Positions 25,409-33,224 of a stretch of 64,000 nt of DNA are shown one piece after another. Location: the NCBI GenBank assembly GCA_902756345.1, contig CACVQR010000004.1:1-64000 (forward strand), in the 5' to 3' direction. The translations under genes were made by a program, and so were the position numbers. Below the pieces are notes generated by a model that saw nothing but the letters and a program-made list of their open reading frames with translations, searched no databases and had not been told where the DNA came from. Source of the stretch: Fibrobacter succinogenes (GTDB taxonomy: Bacteria; Fibrobacterota; Fibrobacteria; Fibrobacterales; Fibrobacteraceae). Every line of letters starts with the position of its first letter. Position 1 is the stretch's first letter.

Positions 25409-26634
25409 TAATTGCCTCCTTCAGAGCCGACCTTTTCGTAGCGGATTCCCTTGGCTTCGATAGTCTTGGGAGCCCCCTTAGCAGAGCCAATCGGGGTGAT
25501 TTCGTTGGAGCCGGCCTTCTTATCGAATTGCTTAACGACATCCGTTTGCATCGGAGCGCTACGTGCAGCACCGCGGTTGAACAACCAGCCGTCAATCGTG
25601 GCGAGGTTGAACTTGAATTCAACAAGGAACGTGCCCTTGGCGCCAAAGAAGTTTTCGTAATCGTAAGCGGCATTGTAGGCAAAGCGGGCAAACAGCAAGT
25701 CGATTGCACCACCCCACAACAAGTCGCTTTCTTCTTCAACGAAATCATCGGAAAGCTGTTTATGTCTGACACGGTTCAAGCATGTCGCCTCGAAACCGAT
25801 CATGCGGGAGGGATCCGGGTAAAACTTGAGGGCCGCGCTATGGAACCAAGTGTCGTTCAAGTCTATCGCGACTTCGGCATAAAGGCGTTGGTCGTATAGA
25901 TTCTGTTCCCAATTAATGCGCATGGAATCGATATCGTTTTCGTCGTCGGTATTGTACATGGAAAGCGACACGTTCGGCAAGTACGTAAGCAGGCCGGATT
26001 TTCTGCCGCCGTAAATGGCGCGGCTTTCCAAGTCAAGCGAAACACGGAACAGACGCCAATCGGTGCGGTAGAAATTCGCCTGGGCGCTCAACTTGCTAAA
26101 GCGCAAATGAGCCCAGCTGTAAGCCAGGGAGTCGCTTTCGTCGGGGTAAAGTTTGCCGTGGTGTTCCAGATTCTGGTGCTGCATACCGGCTGCAAGAGTC
26201 CAATTCATGCGGGCATCTGTAAAGGTCAAGCCCCAAGTAACAACCGAGCGTTGCAGGCCGAAATCGTTATACTGCGGGAAAAGGAAGAAGTCTTCGCCAT
26301 CCCAGCCGGAACGGTCAAACCAGAGGAGCGCACCCATGTGGCGGTTTTTAGCCACTTCGCCTGCGCCAAAGGCCGCAAAATGATGATTGAAAGCAAAGCC
26401 GTCGTGTTCGCCATACTGACTTTCCAAGGGCAACTGCTCACGGCTCGGCGTGTAATAAAATCCAAAGTCGATATAACCGCCTCGCCCACCGCGCATAATA
26501 TCGCGGATTTCGGTAAGGTGACGGTCACGCGTGACGGCACCATCTTTAGCTAAAGCGTCAGGTTTGATGCCGTCGGCCAAAACAATCCCGACAAGCACAA
26601 GCGAAATCAAAGCGGACTTCAAAACAAACTGCAT
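25408..26634 (-). CDS. Exported, probably outer-membrane beta-barrel protein of unknown function
   Basis: 408 residues with a signal peptide (about 1-20). The rest alternates aromatic and polar residues in many short strands ('GGYIDFGFYYTPSRE', 'GALLWFDRSGWDGEDFFLFPQYNDFGLQ', 'LSAQANFYRTDWRLFRVSLDLESRAIYGG'), as in beta-barrels. The C-terminus is extended and does not end in a typical barrel-closing aromatic. Not recognised. First gene of a two-gene operon with the small lipoprotein. TACATTTC stands only 4 nt before the ATG with no Shine-Dalgarno, suggesting a leaderless mRNA. Confidence 0.65.
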   Translation of the reverse strand: MQFVLKSALISLVLVGIVLADGIKPDALAKDGAVTRDRHLTEIRDIMRGGRGGYIDFGFYYTPSREQLPLESQYGEHDGFAFNHHFAAFGAGEVAKNRHMGALLWFDRSGWDGEDFFLFPQYNDFGLQRSVVTWGLTFTDARMNWTLAAGMQHQNLEHHGKLYPDESDSLAYSWAHLRFSKLSAQANFYRTDWRLFRVSLDLESRAIYGGRKSGLLTYLPNVSLSMYNTDDENDIDSMRINWEQNLYDQRLYAEVAIDLNDTWFHSAALKFYPDPSRMIGFEATCLNRVRHKQLSDDFVEEESDLLWGGAIDLLFARFAYNAAYDYENFFGAKGTFLVEFKFNLATIDGWLFNRGAARSAPMQTDVVKQFDKKAGSNEITPIGSAKGAPKTIEAKGIRYEKVGSEGGN

Positions 26635-26638
26635 ACGT

Positions 26639-26646
26639 GAAATGTA
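26639..26646 (-). promoter_or_regulatory. -7-like box TACATTTC, 4 nt before a start codon
   Basis: Read on the minus strand; only ACGT separates it from the ATG at 26634. Divergent to the box at 26740-26747. Confidence 0.4.
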
Positions 26647-26652
26647 GTAAAA

Positions 26653-26687
26653 ATGTGTGATGTGTAATGTGTGATGTGGAATGAGAG
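26653..26687. repeat. Heptamer array, ATGTGTG type (5 units)
   Basis: ATGTGTG, ATGTGTA, ATGTGTG, ATGTGGA, ATGAGAG in continuous 7-bp phase, between two divergent genes and hence in their promoter region, unlike most other arrays here. Confidence 0.75.
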
Positions 26688-26739
26688 AATCTCACATTTA
26701 GCATTGCCAGTTATAGTTCTAGTTTATAACGCTTATTGC

Positions 26740-26747
26740 TATATTTG
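26740..26747 (+). promoter_or_regulatory. -7-like box TATATTTG, 5 nt before a start codon
   Basis: Exact TAnnTTTG; followed by GACGC and the ATG at 26753. No room for a ribosome-binding site, so a leaderless mRNA is likely. Confidence 0.55.
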
Positions 26748-26752
26748 GACGC

Positions 26753-27628
26753 ATGAATGAACAGGAAAAGGCATTAATTGCAGCGTGGAGCAGCCACCCC
26801 CGCGAATGGGAAAACAACACCTGGGTGTACCCGGTGATTAGCCGTCGTGCAGGCGGGCTTTCCTTGGGCGTCAACTTAAACCCCGACCACCACTGTTCTT
26901 TTTCTTGCGCCTACTGCCAGAGCGGTCCGCAAGAGGGCCACAAACGCATTCCCGTCGACATCGATGCCGTGGAACGCGAACTGCGCAATTTTCTTGACTA
27001 CTACGAATCCGGCGAATTTTTCAAGTGCAAGGCTTTCGAAAACGTACCTGAACAGAACAAGCAACTCAAGGACATTTGCCTTTCGGGCGATGGCGAATCC
27101 ACAATCGTCAAGGAATTCCCGGAAATTTGCCAGCGTATGCGCAAAATTCAAGAGGAATACACGCCAAAGCTAGGTGCTTTTAAGTTGCGTCTCATAACAA
27201 ACGCTAGCCATCTCGAAAGCCCTGCGGTAGAACTTGGGCTTTCTCACCTGCTGGCAAGTGAAGGCGAAATCTGGGCAAAGCTTGACGCCGGCACCGAAGA
27301 ATGGTTCAAGAAAATGAACCGTTCTCCCCTGCATTTATCCAAGATTTTAGACAACCTAACTAAGGCGATCAAAATTTATCCGATTTGCATCCAGACCATG
27401 CTCTGCGATTTGCAAGGCGAAATTCCGAGTGACCAGGAAATCGAGCGCTACATCGAAAACCTGGCAGCTATTCATTCCGCAAGCCCGGACCACCTTGTTG
27501 AAATCCAGCTGTACACGGTTATCCGCGACACCTTGCTAAAGGGAGTCGAACCCTTGCCCAAGGAATTCCTGGAAAGCGTCAAAACAAAAATCACCGACGC
27601 ATTGACGGTGAAAGTAAGATGCTTTTAA
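26753..27628 (+). CDS. Radical SAM protein, COG0731-like
   Basis: 291 residues. 'YPVISRRAGGLSLGVNLNPDHHCSFSCAYCQSGP' holds the [4Fe-4S]/SAM motif CxxxCxxC in the setting typical of COG0731 (wyosine-related Fe-S oxidoreductases). 'DICLSGDGESTIVKEFPEI' is the SAM-contacting Gly-rich strand and 'LRLITNASHL' follows. The substrate is unknown; similarity to tRNA-wyosine enzymes does not prove tRNA as target in bacteria. Single gene. Confidence 0.85.
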   Translation: MNEQEKALIAAWSSHPREWENNTWVYPVISRRAGGLSLGVNLNPDHHCSFSCAYCQSGPQEGHKRIPVDIDAVERELRNFLDYYESGEFFKCKAFENVPEQNKQLKDICLSGDGESTIVKEFPEICQRMRKIQEEYTPKLGAFKLRLITNASHLESPAVELGLSHLLASEGEIWAKLDAGTEEWFKKMNRSPLHLSKILDNLTKAIKIYPICIQTMLCDLQGEIPSDQEIERYIENLAAIHSASPDHLVEIQLYTVIRDTLLKGVEPLPKEFLESVKTKITDALTVKVRCF

Positions 27629-27638
27629 TTGATAAAAA

Positions 27639-28229
27639 TTAAATCAGTTCGTCTGGCGGCAAGTGGTCGACACTTTCCGGTTCCTGGTAGCAAGTTTCAG
27701 GCACCTGAACCTGCATCTGGAAGTAGGCCTTGTGTGCGGCAATCACCTTTTCGCGGGCAAAGGCGGCATTCTGCCATTCGCCAATCTGAACGTCCTTGCC
27801 TTCCAGTTCCTTGTAGTTCTGGAAGAAGTTACGCGTAATGCGCAGGAACATCTGGTCCACGTCGGTAATGTCCTTGATCGGGCGCGGATTGAACACGGGC
27901 ACGCCCAAGACCTTATAGTCCTTGCGACCGCCGTCGGTCATGTCAAGCGCACCAATCACGCGGCAGGTGCAAACCGTCCCCGTCATCATCGAAGCCGGGC
28001 TATAAATCAGCATATCGATAGCATCGCCATCGTCGGCCTTGGTGCTCGGGATAAAGCCATAAGTACAGGGGTAGCTCATGGAGCTCAGCAAGCAGCGGTC
28101 CAGGCGGAACACGTGCAGGCGTTCATCATATTCGTACTTGAGATTGGTGTCTTTACCGATTTCCACGACGCAGTCCACTTCAAACGGGTACTTGCGACCA
28201 ATCGGGAGATCCAGATAATTAATTGCCAT
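27639..28229 (-). CDS. ppa: Soluble inorganic pyrophosphatase, family I
   Basis: 196 residues. Hydrolyses PPi to phosphate in the cytoplasm. Seen: 'VEIGKDTNLKYEYDE' and 'YPCTYGFIPSTKADDGDAIDMLIYSP', which corresponds to the metal-binding signature DxDPxD with Ala in place of the common Pro, and 'DYKVLGVPV' with 'DITDVDQM' for further metal and PPi contacts. GGAG precedes the ATG. Its presence beside PPi-PFK and the membrane PPase raises the question of how cytosolic PPi is protected from waste. Confidence 0.9.
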   Translation of the reverse strand: MAINYLDLPIGRKYPFEVDCVVEIGKDTNLKYEYDERLHVFRLDRCLLSSMSYPCTYGFIPSTKADDGDAIDMLIYSPASMMTGTVCTCRVIGALDMTDGGRKDYKVLGVPVFNPRPIKDITDVDQMFLRITRNFFQNYKELEGKDVQIGEWQNAAFAREKVIAAHKAYFQMQVQVPETCYQEPESVDHLPPDELI

Positions 28230-28348
28230 TTATACTCCAAAAGGCCCACTTTGAGCCCATATTATCTTTTTATTATAAATATGAGTCCTAATTTAGTATT
28301 TATTAGAAATTTGTAAAGGGTTGTTTACTTTATTTACGTCGGAAATGG

Positions 28349-29647
28349 TCATCTACTGCGCCAGCGAGATGTCGAAACCTTTTCAATCATGCCAAAGAAG
28401 AACTTGGGTTCCCCCCTGTCGGGACTATACCCCACCTCGAAACGCAAGCGGTCCACGGCGGGCACCACTAGATGAACGCCGCCGTAAACGGCTCCTTCGT
28501 AATTTTTCCAACCAGGGCCGCCAGAATTCCACAACAGGCTTCCGTCAAAGCCAGCCACCAGTTGCAGACCATAGAAGAAATTCACGCCCGCGATACTCGC
28601 CGGCTGACGGTCTAGCAAGATAAAGCGTTCTTCCAAGTTGAGCAAAGCCTCATGCACGCCCAGGCGTTCGCCATCGGCATAACGACCCCGGTAGGTATTC
28701 ACGCCACCATGCGAAAAATAATCATAGAATTCCACATCGCCCGGGCGGTAGCGCACCAGCGCCGTCGCCCCCGTCACAAAGCGACTGACGGTATAATAGG
28801 CTCGGGCATCCGTCAGGAGCTCCCAGAAGTTTTCGCCCCCCATACCCTTGCAGCTAGAACCTTCCTCAACAAGGCAATTGGAATCGCTATCGTCGCCTTC
28901 GCCTACGTGAGTAAGCATGTATTCAAAGTAAACTCCCTTGCGGGTATCCAACTTAGAGTCGCGAAAATCAAAGGCAAATCCCATCCCCAGTTCCGGCAAG
29001 AAGGCGGCATCTTGCAAGTCGCGGCCAGCCACAGTCCACAAAAGCGAAAGGTGCGGTAAAATCTTGTAGTCCAAATCAAGGTCCACCAAGATGCTCTTTT
29101 CTTCAAAATCGTGAACCTCGTCATAACTGTCGGTCACGAGGAACTCAAAATTCCAGCCGAGCGGGAGCCCGAACAAATAAGGCGAGCTGACATAAACCGC
29201 ATATTCATTCTTGTCGAAAAGCGGATCCAGGGCCGTACGGTACTGGACCTCGGCACGGATATCTTCGCCAAGCACATTCAGGTTCGCAAGCGCAACGCCA
29301 AGCATCAGGCCGTCGCGGTCAGTCGTTTTACCTGCCGGGGCCGGAATCCAGCGGAAGATTTCCACGAACGAGTATGTCAGAGTTCCGCCATCACACCTAG
29401 CCGAGACACTCGTAAACAAGTCCAGGTCTTGCAGGCGGCGCTTTTCAAGTTCAAACTTTTCGGCAGAGAACGTCTCCCCCGCCTTATTCAACAGTTCGCG
29501 ATCCACCACGCGTTTCTTGGTATGCTCCAGTCCTTCGTACTGAATAGACGAAATGACCGTACCATCAGGACAAGCCGCAACATCAGCAAAGGCTGCAACA
29601 GCAGCTATTCCAAAAGCAAGGCAAACTATTTTCACATATTCTTTCAC
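28349..29647 (-). CDS. Omp85-family outer-membrane protein with one POTRA domain
   Basis: 432 residues: a signal peptide (about 1-25), one POTRA-like domain ('ISSIQYEGLEHTKKRVVDRELLNKAGETFSAEKFELEKRRLQDLDLFTSVSA', about 32-85) and a 16-strand-like barrel. 'FSHGGVNTYRGRYADGERLGVHEALLNLEERFIL' resembles the conserved Omp85 lid-loop region (GG-xxxRGY). Family members insert or secrete proteins across the outer membrane. With only one POTRA it is not BamA itself. Single gene, TATATTTT box upstream. The ORF ends 'MIEKVSTSRWRSR', so the barrel is not terminal-Phe type. Confidence 0.75.
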   Translation of the reverse strand: MKEYVKIVCLAFGIAAVAAFADVAACPDGTVISSIQYEGLEHTKKRVVDRELLNKAGETFSAEKFELEKRRLQDLDLFTSVSARCDGGTLTYSFVEIFRWIPAPAGKTTDRDGLMLGVALANLNVLGEDIRAEVQYRTALDPLFDKNEYAVYVSSPYLFGLPLGWNFEFLVTDSYDEVHDFEEKSILVDLDLDYKILPHLSLLWTVAGRDLQDAAFLPELGMGFAFDFRDSKLDTRKGVYFEYMLTHVGEGDDSDSNCLVEEGSSCKGMGGENFWELLTDARAYYTVSRFVTGATALVRYRPGDVEFYDYFSHGGVNTYRGRYADGERLGVHEALLNLEERFILLDRQPASIAGVNFFYGLQLVAGFDGSLLWNSGGPGWKNYEGAVYGGVHLVVPAVDRLRFEVGYSPDRGEPKFFFGMIEKVSTSRWRSR

Positions 29648-29655
29648 TTTTTGAA

Positions 29656-29663
29656 AATATAGA
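29656..29663 (-). promoter_or_regulatory. -7-like promoter box TATATTTT
   Basis: Read on the minus strand, 8 nt plus a short leader before the Omp85-family start at 29647. Confidence 0.35.
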
Positions 29664-29692
29664 AATCTCCCTTAACAAGCACTTATTTTTCA

Positions 29693-29724
29693 CTGTCTAC
29701 TGTCTACTGCCTACTGCCTACTTT
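29693..29724. repeat. Heptamer array, GTCTACT type (about 4.5 units)
   Basis: CACT, then GTCTACT twice and GCCTACT twice: the reverse complement of the AGTAGAC array at 12401-12463, 17 kb away. It lies between two divergent genes, just upstream of the TATATTTG box at 29729. Confidence 0.8.
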
Positions 29725-29728
29725 TCTA

Positions 29729-29736
29729 TATTTGCG
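29729..29736 (+). promoter_or_regulatory. -7-like promoter box TATATTTG
   Basis: Exact TAnnTTTG, 27 nt before the ATG at 29764, with CGAGG as ribosome site. Confidence 0.5.
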
Positions 29737-29763
29737 AGCGTAAAACAGAATCCCGAGGTTTTT

Positions 29764-30228
29764 ATGTTAGATTTTCTCGCCAACTATTGGCCATTCATTA
29801 TTGCCCTTGTCCTGATCGTGCTCGGCGTGTTTGCATTCCGCGGTGTCCGCAAGGCTCTCAAGGAAGGCGGTGGTGCATTCAGCCTTGAAACCATCAAGAA
29901 GAACACCGAGCCCAACTTTGCCGCCCTCAAGCAGAAGTCCCGCGCCTTGCTGGCCGATGCCGACATGATTTGCGAAGTCAAGGAAGGTTCTCACCTCGTG
30001 GTGCCCAAGAAAGAAGACCTCAAGTTCTTCCGCCGCGCCGTGTCCCAGAAGTACAAGCTCGCCATGTTCCTGGTGCCCGGCACCAACAAGGTCGCTTACT
30101 TCTTCTGCAAGACCGAACAGGGCCTGCGCCGCCGTATCGACAATTTGGTGATTAACCAGAAGTTCCACGAAGGCAAGAAGCCTTACAACGACGTTGCCAC
30201 CGGCGAAAAGCTCAAGTTCCCAAGGTAG
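29764..30228 (+). CDS. Small membrane-anchored protein of unknown function
   Basis: 154 residues: one N-terminal transmembrane helix (about 7-25, 'YWPFIIALVLIVLGVFAF') and a basic cytoplasmic part with a predicted alpha/beta pattern ('LVVPKKEDLKFFRRAVSQKYKLAMFLVPGTNKVAYFFCKTEQGLRRRIDNLV'). Not recognised. Codon use is strongly biased (AAG, CTC, GGC), suggesting high expression. GAGG precedes the ATG. Confidence 0.7.
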   Translation: MLDFLANYWPFIIALVLIVLGVFAFRGVRKALKEGGGAFSLETIKKNTEPNFAALKQKSRALLADADMICEVKEGSHLVVPKKEDLKFFRRAVSQKYKLAMFLVPGTNKVAYFFCKTEQGLRRRIDNLVINQKFHEGKKPYNDVATGEKLKFPR

Positions 30229-30233
30229 TAGCG

Positions 30234-30391
30234 AGCACGGCGCAAAGCGCCTCTGAGCTATGAGGCCGCTCATTTCATTCGCTCTGAGCAAAAAGCACCG
30301 AAGGTGCAATTATTAAACCCAAAGGTTTCTTTCAAGAAACCGGACTCACACCTCAAAGCGACCCATTAGGGGAGCGACCTCACGCCTCAAT
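30234..30391. repeat. Chain of short hairpins ending in GACCTCA heptamers
   Basis: Fills the gap before hrpB. Seen: GAGCTATGAGG, GCACCGAAGGTGC (30296-30308), AAACC/GGTTT and GGTTTC/GAAACC stems, then GACTCACACCTCA and GACCTCACGCCTCA in 7-bp phase up to the hrpB ATG. The same parts occur inside hrpB (32043-32080) and at 33053-33224 and 53819-53875. Confidence 0.65.
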
Positions 30392-33058
30392 ATGAATTAC
30401 AAAGACTTAGCACTCGCCGAAGAAGAAGGCAAACTGGAAGCCGCGATAGCGGCTTCTCGCAATTTATTGATTGAAGCGCCCACCGGCTCGGGCAAGTCGC
30501 TGTTCATCCCCTACTTTTTAAGCAAGCATTGCAAAGGCCGCGTCGTCGTACTGCAGCCCCGCCGCATTGCGGCGCTCGCACTCGCACAGTTCTCGGCAAA
30601 ACTCCACGGAGAGCCCTGCGGCAAGACCGTCGGCTACCAGTTCAGGCAAGACAGCTGCAAAAGCGCAGACACGCGCATTCTCTTTCAGACCTACGGTAAC
30701 TTTCTGCAAGAGCTCTTGCACGGCAAACTGGACGCCGACTGGATTGTGTTCGACGAATACCACGAACGCAAAGCTGACATGGACTTGTTGTTCGCGTATT
30801 TTAGACGAGAGAACGCTCGCAAGCTCGCTACAGACGAGAGACGAGAGGGACCGCGTGTGAGCCAGAGCGACCAAGCGGAAGCTGGTCGTGAAGGCGAGAG
30901 TGAGGCGATATCACATTGCTTTAGTAACAATAGAGCCGAACGGCCTCGTATCGCAGTAATGTCGGCGGCGTTGAACCGTTCCGAACTCGAAACGGTTCTC
31001 GGCGTCAAGTGTCTGAGTCTCGGTCACCCGCTCTACCCCGTGCAAATTATCAACCAGACGCCTGCCACGGGGAATTCGCTTGTTTCGGGCGTTGGACTTG
31101 ACGCCGAAGTGGTGCGGGCGCTCCGCACACTTTACCGCAACAACATCTGGCAGACCACGCTGGTATTCTTACCGGGCAAAGCCGAAATCGCCCGCTGCCA
31201 CACCGCCGCCGCCGAAGCACTCGGCAACAACTGCGCCGAATTCCTGGAACTCTACGGTGGCCAAGACCGCGAAACGCAAGACCGCATCTTCGAAGTCACC
31301 GAACGCCCGCGCGTGATTTTCACGACAAACATCGCCGAAACATCCATCACCGTTCCAAACGTCACGGGCGTTGTCGATAGCGGTATCGAACGTGTAAGCA
31401 TCTACGACGACAGCGAAAAGGTGAACGTCCTGCGCACGCTTCCCATTTCGATGCAGAATGCAATCCAGCGCAGCGGCCGTAGCGGCCGTACGCAAAACGG
31501 TTGCGCCATTCGCCTCTGGAGCGAAGAATCCGAAAAGCGCATGCCTCAAGGAATCGTGCCCGAAGTCTTGCAAATCGAGCCCTCGGAATTGATTCTGCAG
31601 AAAGCGGCGTTAGAGGATCTCGGCGAGGAGAGGAGATCCCGGATCAAGTCCGGGATGACAGATGGCATAGTACTTCCGACGGCGATTCCGGAAGCCCGCG
31701 AAAAGACGGCGACAGCACTCCTTGAAAATTTCGGGATGCTTCAGGACGGCGCCATCACCGAACTTGGCCTCAAGGCAATCCGCACGCCCGTTTCCAGCAT
31801 TCCGCTCGCGCTGCTCCTTGCATCGGCAAAAAACAAAGAAGACCTTCCCGACTTGCTCCTCGCCGCGCTCGCCTGGATTCATTCCGGCACCGAATTCTTG
31901 CAGAAGTCCAAAGTCGCCTACGACATTCTGACTCTCGCAAGCGACACGTTATCTAAAAGCCGCGACATTCCCCGCGAAGTCAGCTTTACGCTCCGACAGC
32001 TCCGCGACTACCGCGAAAAAATTGCAAGCCCCACACCCCAAAGGTGCGAAGCACCGACCTCAGACCTCATAGCGCATAGCCTTCTTAAGGCTTTCCCGGA
32101 CAGGCTCGCTACTCCGAGCGGCAACGCCTATAAGCTCGCCAACCAGAACGTGATTCGCCTGCAAGTTGCAGAACCGCCTTATGCGATTCTCGCCCTCAGC
32201 ATGCTCCGTACCGGCGGCGGTAGCAAATCGGAACTTAAAGTTAATTTATACGCACCTATCGCCAAGGAACTTCTCGGCGGCGAAAGTGCCAAGACCCGCT
32301 ACGAACTCTTGTGGCGCAGCGGTCAAGAAAGATTCATCGGTGTCGAAATCAGCGAATCCGAAAACGCCGACGGCTCCACTACCGAACTTTCCCGCAAAGA
32401 AATCCTCACACAAGAAGCTTCGCCTAAAGTTCTTGAAGAACTCAAGAAGCTTACCGTTGATGCCTGGCGCGAAAAAATCGAGAAAGAAAACTGGAGCGGC
32501 AAGTTCCTGACCGAAGCCGTGCAAACGCAGCTCATCAAAATGCGTCTTGCAGCCAAGCTCTATCCGGAATACGGCCTTCCCGAATTCAACGAAGAAGACA
32601 TGGAACTCATCTTCGATGAATTCGCAGAAGGCAAGTTCCTGCTCCGCGACATAAACGAAGACCGTTATAGGAACATTGTCGAAGATTACTTTGGCAAGTC
32701 CATGCTGCAATGGCTAGGCAAGACATTCCCCGACCACTACGTGCTCCCCAACGGCAAACGCGCCCGCTACAGCTATCAAGAAGTCGCTGTCAGTGACGAC
32801 GGAAAATCTGTGCAAAGCATCGAAGGCGTCCTCGTCGAAATTTCGGCCCGCATCGAAGACTTGATGCAGCTCCGCGGCGAGCACAGAATCGCCGACGGCA
32901 AATTAAAAGTCCGGTACGACATTCTGGCACCGAACTTCCGGACGATTCAAAAGACATGGGACTTGACCGGATTCTGGCAAAACACTTATGCCGAAGTCCG
33001 CAAGGAGCTGCGCGGTCGCTACCCCAAGCATCCCTGGCCCGAGAGGATTGAGCAATGA
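30392..33058 (+). CDS. hrpB: ATP-dependent helicase HrpB, with repeat-derived insertions
   Basis: 888 residues, a DExH-box helicase. Walker A 'APTGSGKS' at about 29-36, the DExH motif 'DEYH' near 119-122, 'VMSAALN' (motif III) near 190, 'TNIAETSITVPNVTGVVDSG' near 312 and 'QRSGRSGR' (motif VI) near 362; the C-terminal part is HrpB-like ('YPKHPWPE' near the end). Three in-frame repeat insertions interrupt it: residues about 137-186, 412-425 and 550-565. All motifs stay intact, so the enzyme is probably functional. The start lies in repeat sequence without a Shine-Dalgarno. HrpB's cellular role is poorly defined in bacteria. Confidence 0.9.
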   Translation: MNYKDLALAEEEGKLEAAIAASRNLLIEAPTGSGKSLFIPYFLSKHCKGRVVVLQPRRIAALALAQFSAKLHGEPCGKTVGYQFRQDSCKSADTRILFQTYGNFLQELLHGKLDADWIVFDEYHERKADMDLLFAYFRRENARKLATDERREGPRVSQSDQAEAGREGESEAISHCFSNNRAERPRIAVMSAALNRSELETVLGVKCLSLGHPLYPVQIINQTPATGNSLVSGVGLDAEVVRALRTLYRNNIWQTTLVFLPGKAEIARCHTAAAEALGNNCAEFLELYGGQDRETQDRIFEVTERPRVIFTTNIAETSITVPNVTGVVDSGIERVSIYDDSEKVNVLRTLPISMQNAIQRSGRSGRTQNGCAIRLWSEESEKRMPQGIVPEVLQIEPSELILQKAALEDLGEERRSRIKSGMTDGIVLPTAIPEAREKTATALLENFGMLQDGAITELGLKAIRTPVSSIPLALLLASAKNKEDLPDLLLAALAWIHSGTEFLQKSKVAYDILTLASDTLSKSRDIPREVSFTLRQLRDYREKIASPTPQRCEAPTSDLIAHSLLKAFPDRLATPSGNAYKLANQNVIRLQVAEPPYAILALSMLRTGGGSKSELKVNLYAPIAKELLGGESAKTRYELLWRSGQERFIGVEISESENADGSTTELSRKEILTQEASPKVLEELKKLTVDAWREKIEKENWSGKFLTEAVQTQLIKMRLAAKLYPEYGLPEFNEEDMELIFDEFAEGKFLLRDINEDRYRNIVEDYFGKSMLQWLGKTFPDHYVLPNGKRARYSYQEVAVSDDGKSVQSIEGVLVEISARIEDLMQLRGEHRIADGKLKVRYDILAPNFRTIQKTWDLTGFWQNTYAEVRKELRGRYPKHPWPERIEQ
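30801..30952 (+). repeat. Composite repeat inserted in frame in hrpB
   Basis: First part (30801-30849) is a 49-bp element shared with the aminotransferase gene at 63434-63482, encoding RRENARKLATDERREG. Second part (about 30855-30951) is the modular GTGAGCC/GATATCA element with a CGACCA/TGGTCG first stem and an ATTG/CAAT second stem, ending in GAGCCGAACGGCCT and TATCGC. Together they add about 48 residues between the DExH motif and motif III. Confidence 0.9.
31636..31656 (+). repeat. REP-like palindrome inserted in hrpB
   Basis: ATCCCGGA (31636-31643) mirrors TCCGGGAT (31649-31656), followed by GACAGATGGC. CCCGGATCAAGTCCGGG-type palindromes are common intergenic repeats. Here it is translated as 'RRSRIKSGMTDGI'. 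Confidence 0.75.
32043..32080 (+). repeat. Hairpin plus GACCTCA heptamers inserted in hrpB
   Basis: GGTGC-GAA-GCACC (32043-32055), then GACCTCA, GACCTCA, TAGCGCA, TAGC in 7-bp phase. Same design as the repeats flanking hrpB. Translated as 'RCEAPTSDLIAHS'. Confidence 0.75.
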
Positions 33059-33224
33059 GCACGGCACTATAGTGCCTTCGAGGTCGCTTCGCTTAGAGTT
33101 CAAGGCTTTCTACAAAAAAACATTTTCTATCGCGAAATCGTCACCAAACTTTTTCTCAAAGCCTTGTATAACAAGGCGACCTCATCACTCAAAGAGAGCC
33201 GAAGGCGATCGACCTCGCACCTAT
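33053..33224. repeat. GACCTCG-type element between convergent genes
   Basis: Starts at GAGCAATGAGCAC, which contains the hrpB stop (TGA at 33056-33058); includes GGCACTATAGTGCC, GAGGTCGC and a GACCTCATCACTCA segment; ends with GAAGGCGATCGACCTCG and CACCTAT, which contains the TAG stop of the convergent gene (33221-33223). Confidence 0.65.

Noticed and set aside
30392-33058. hrpB as a pseudogene disrupted by repeats
   Set aside because: All insertions keep the frame and every helicase motif is intact, so it reads as a functional gene.
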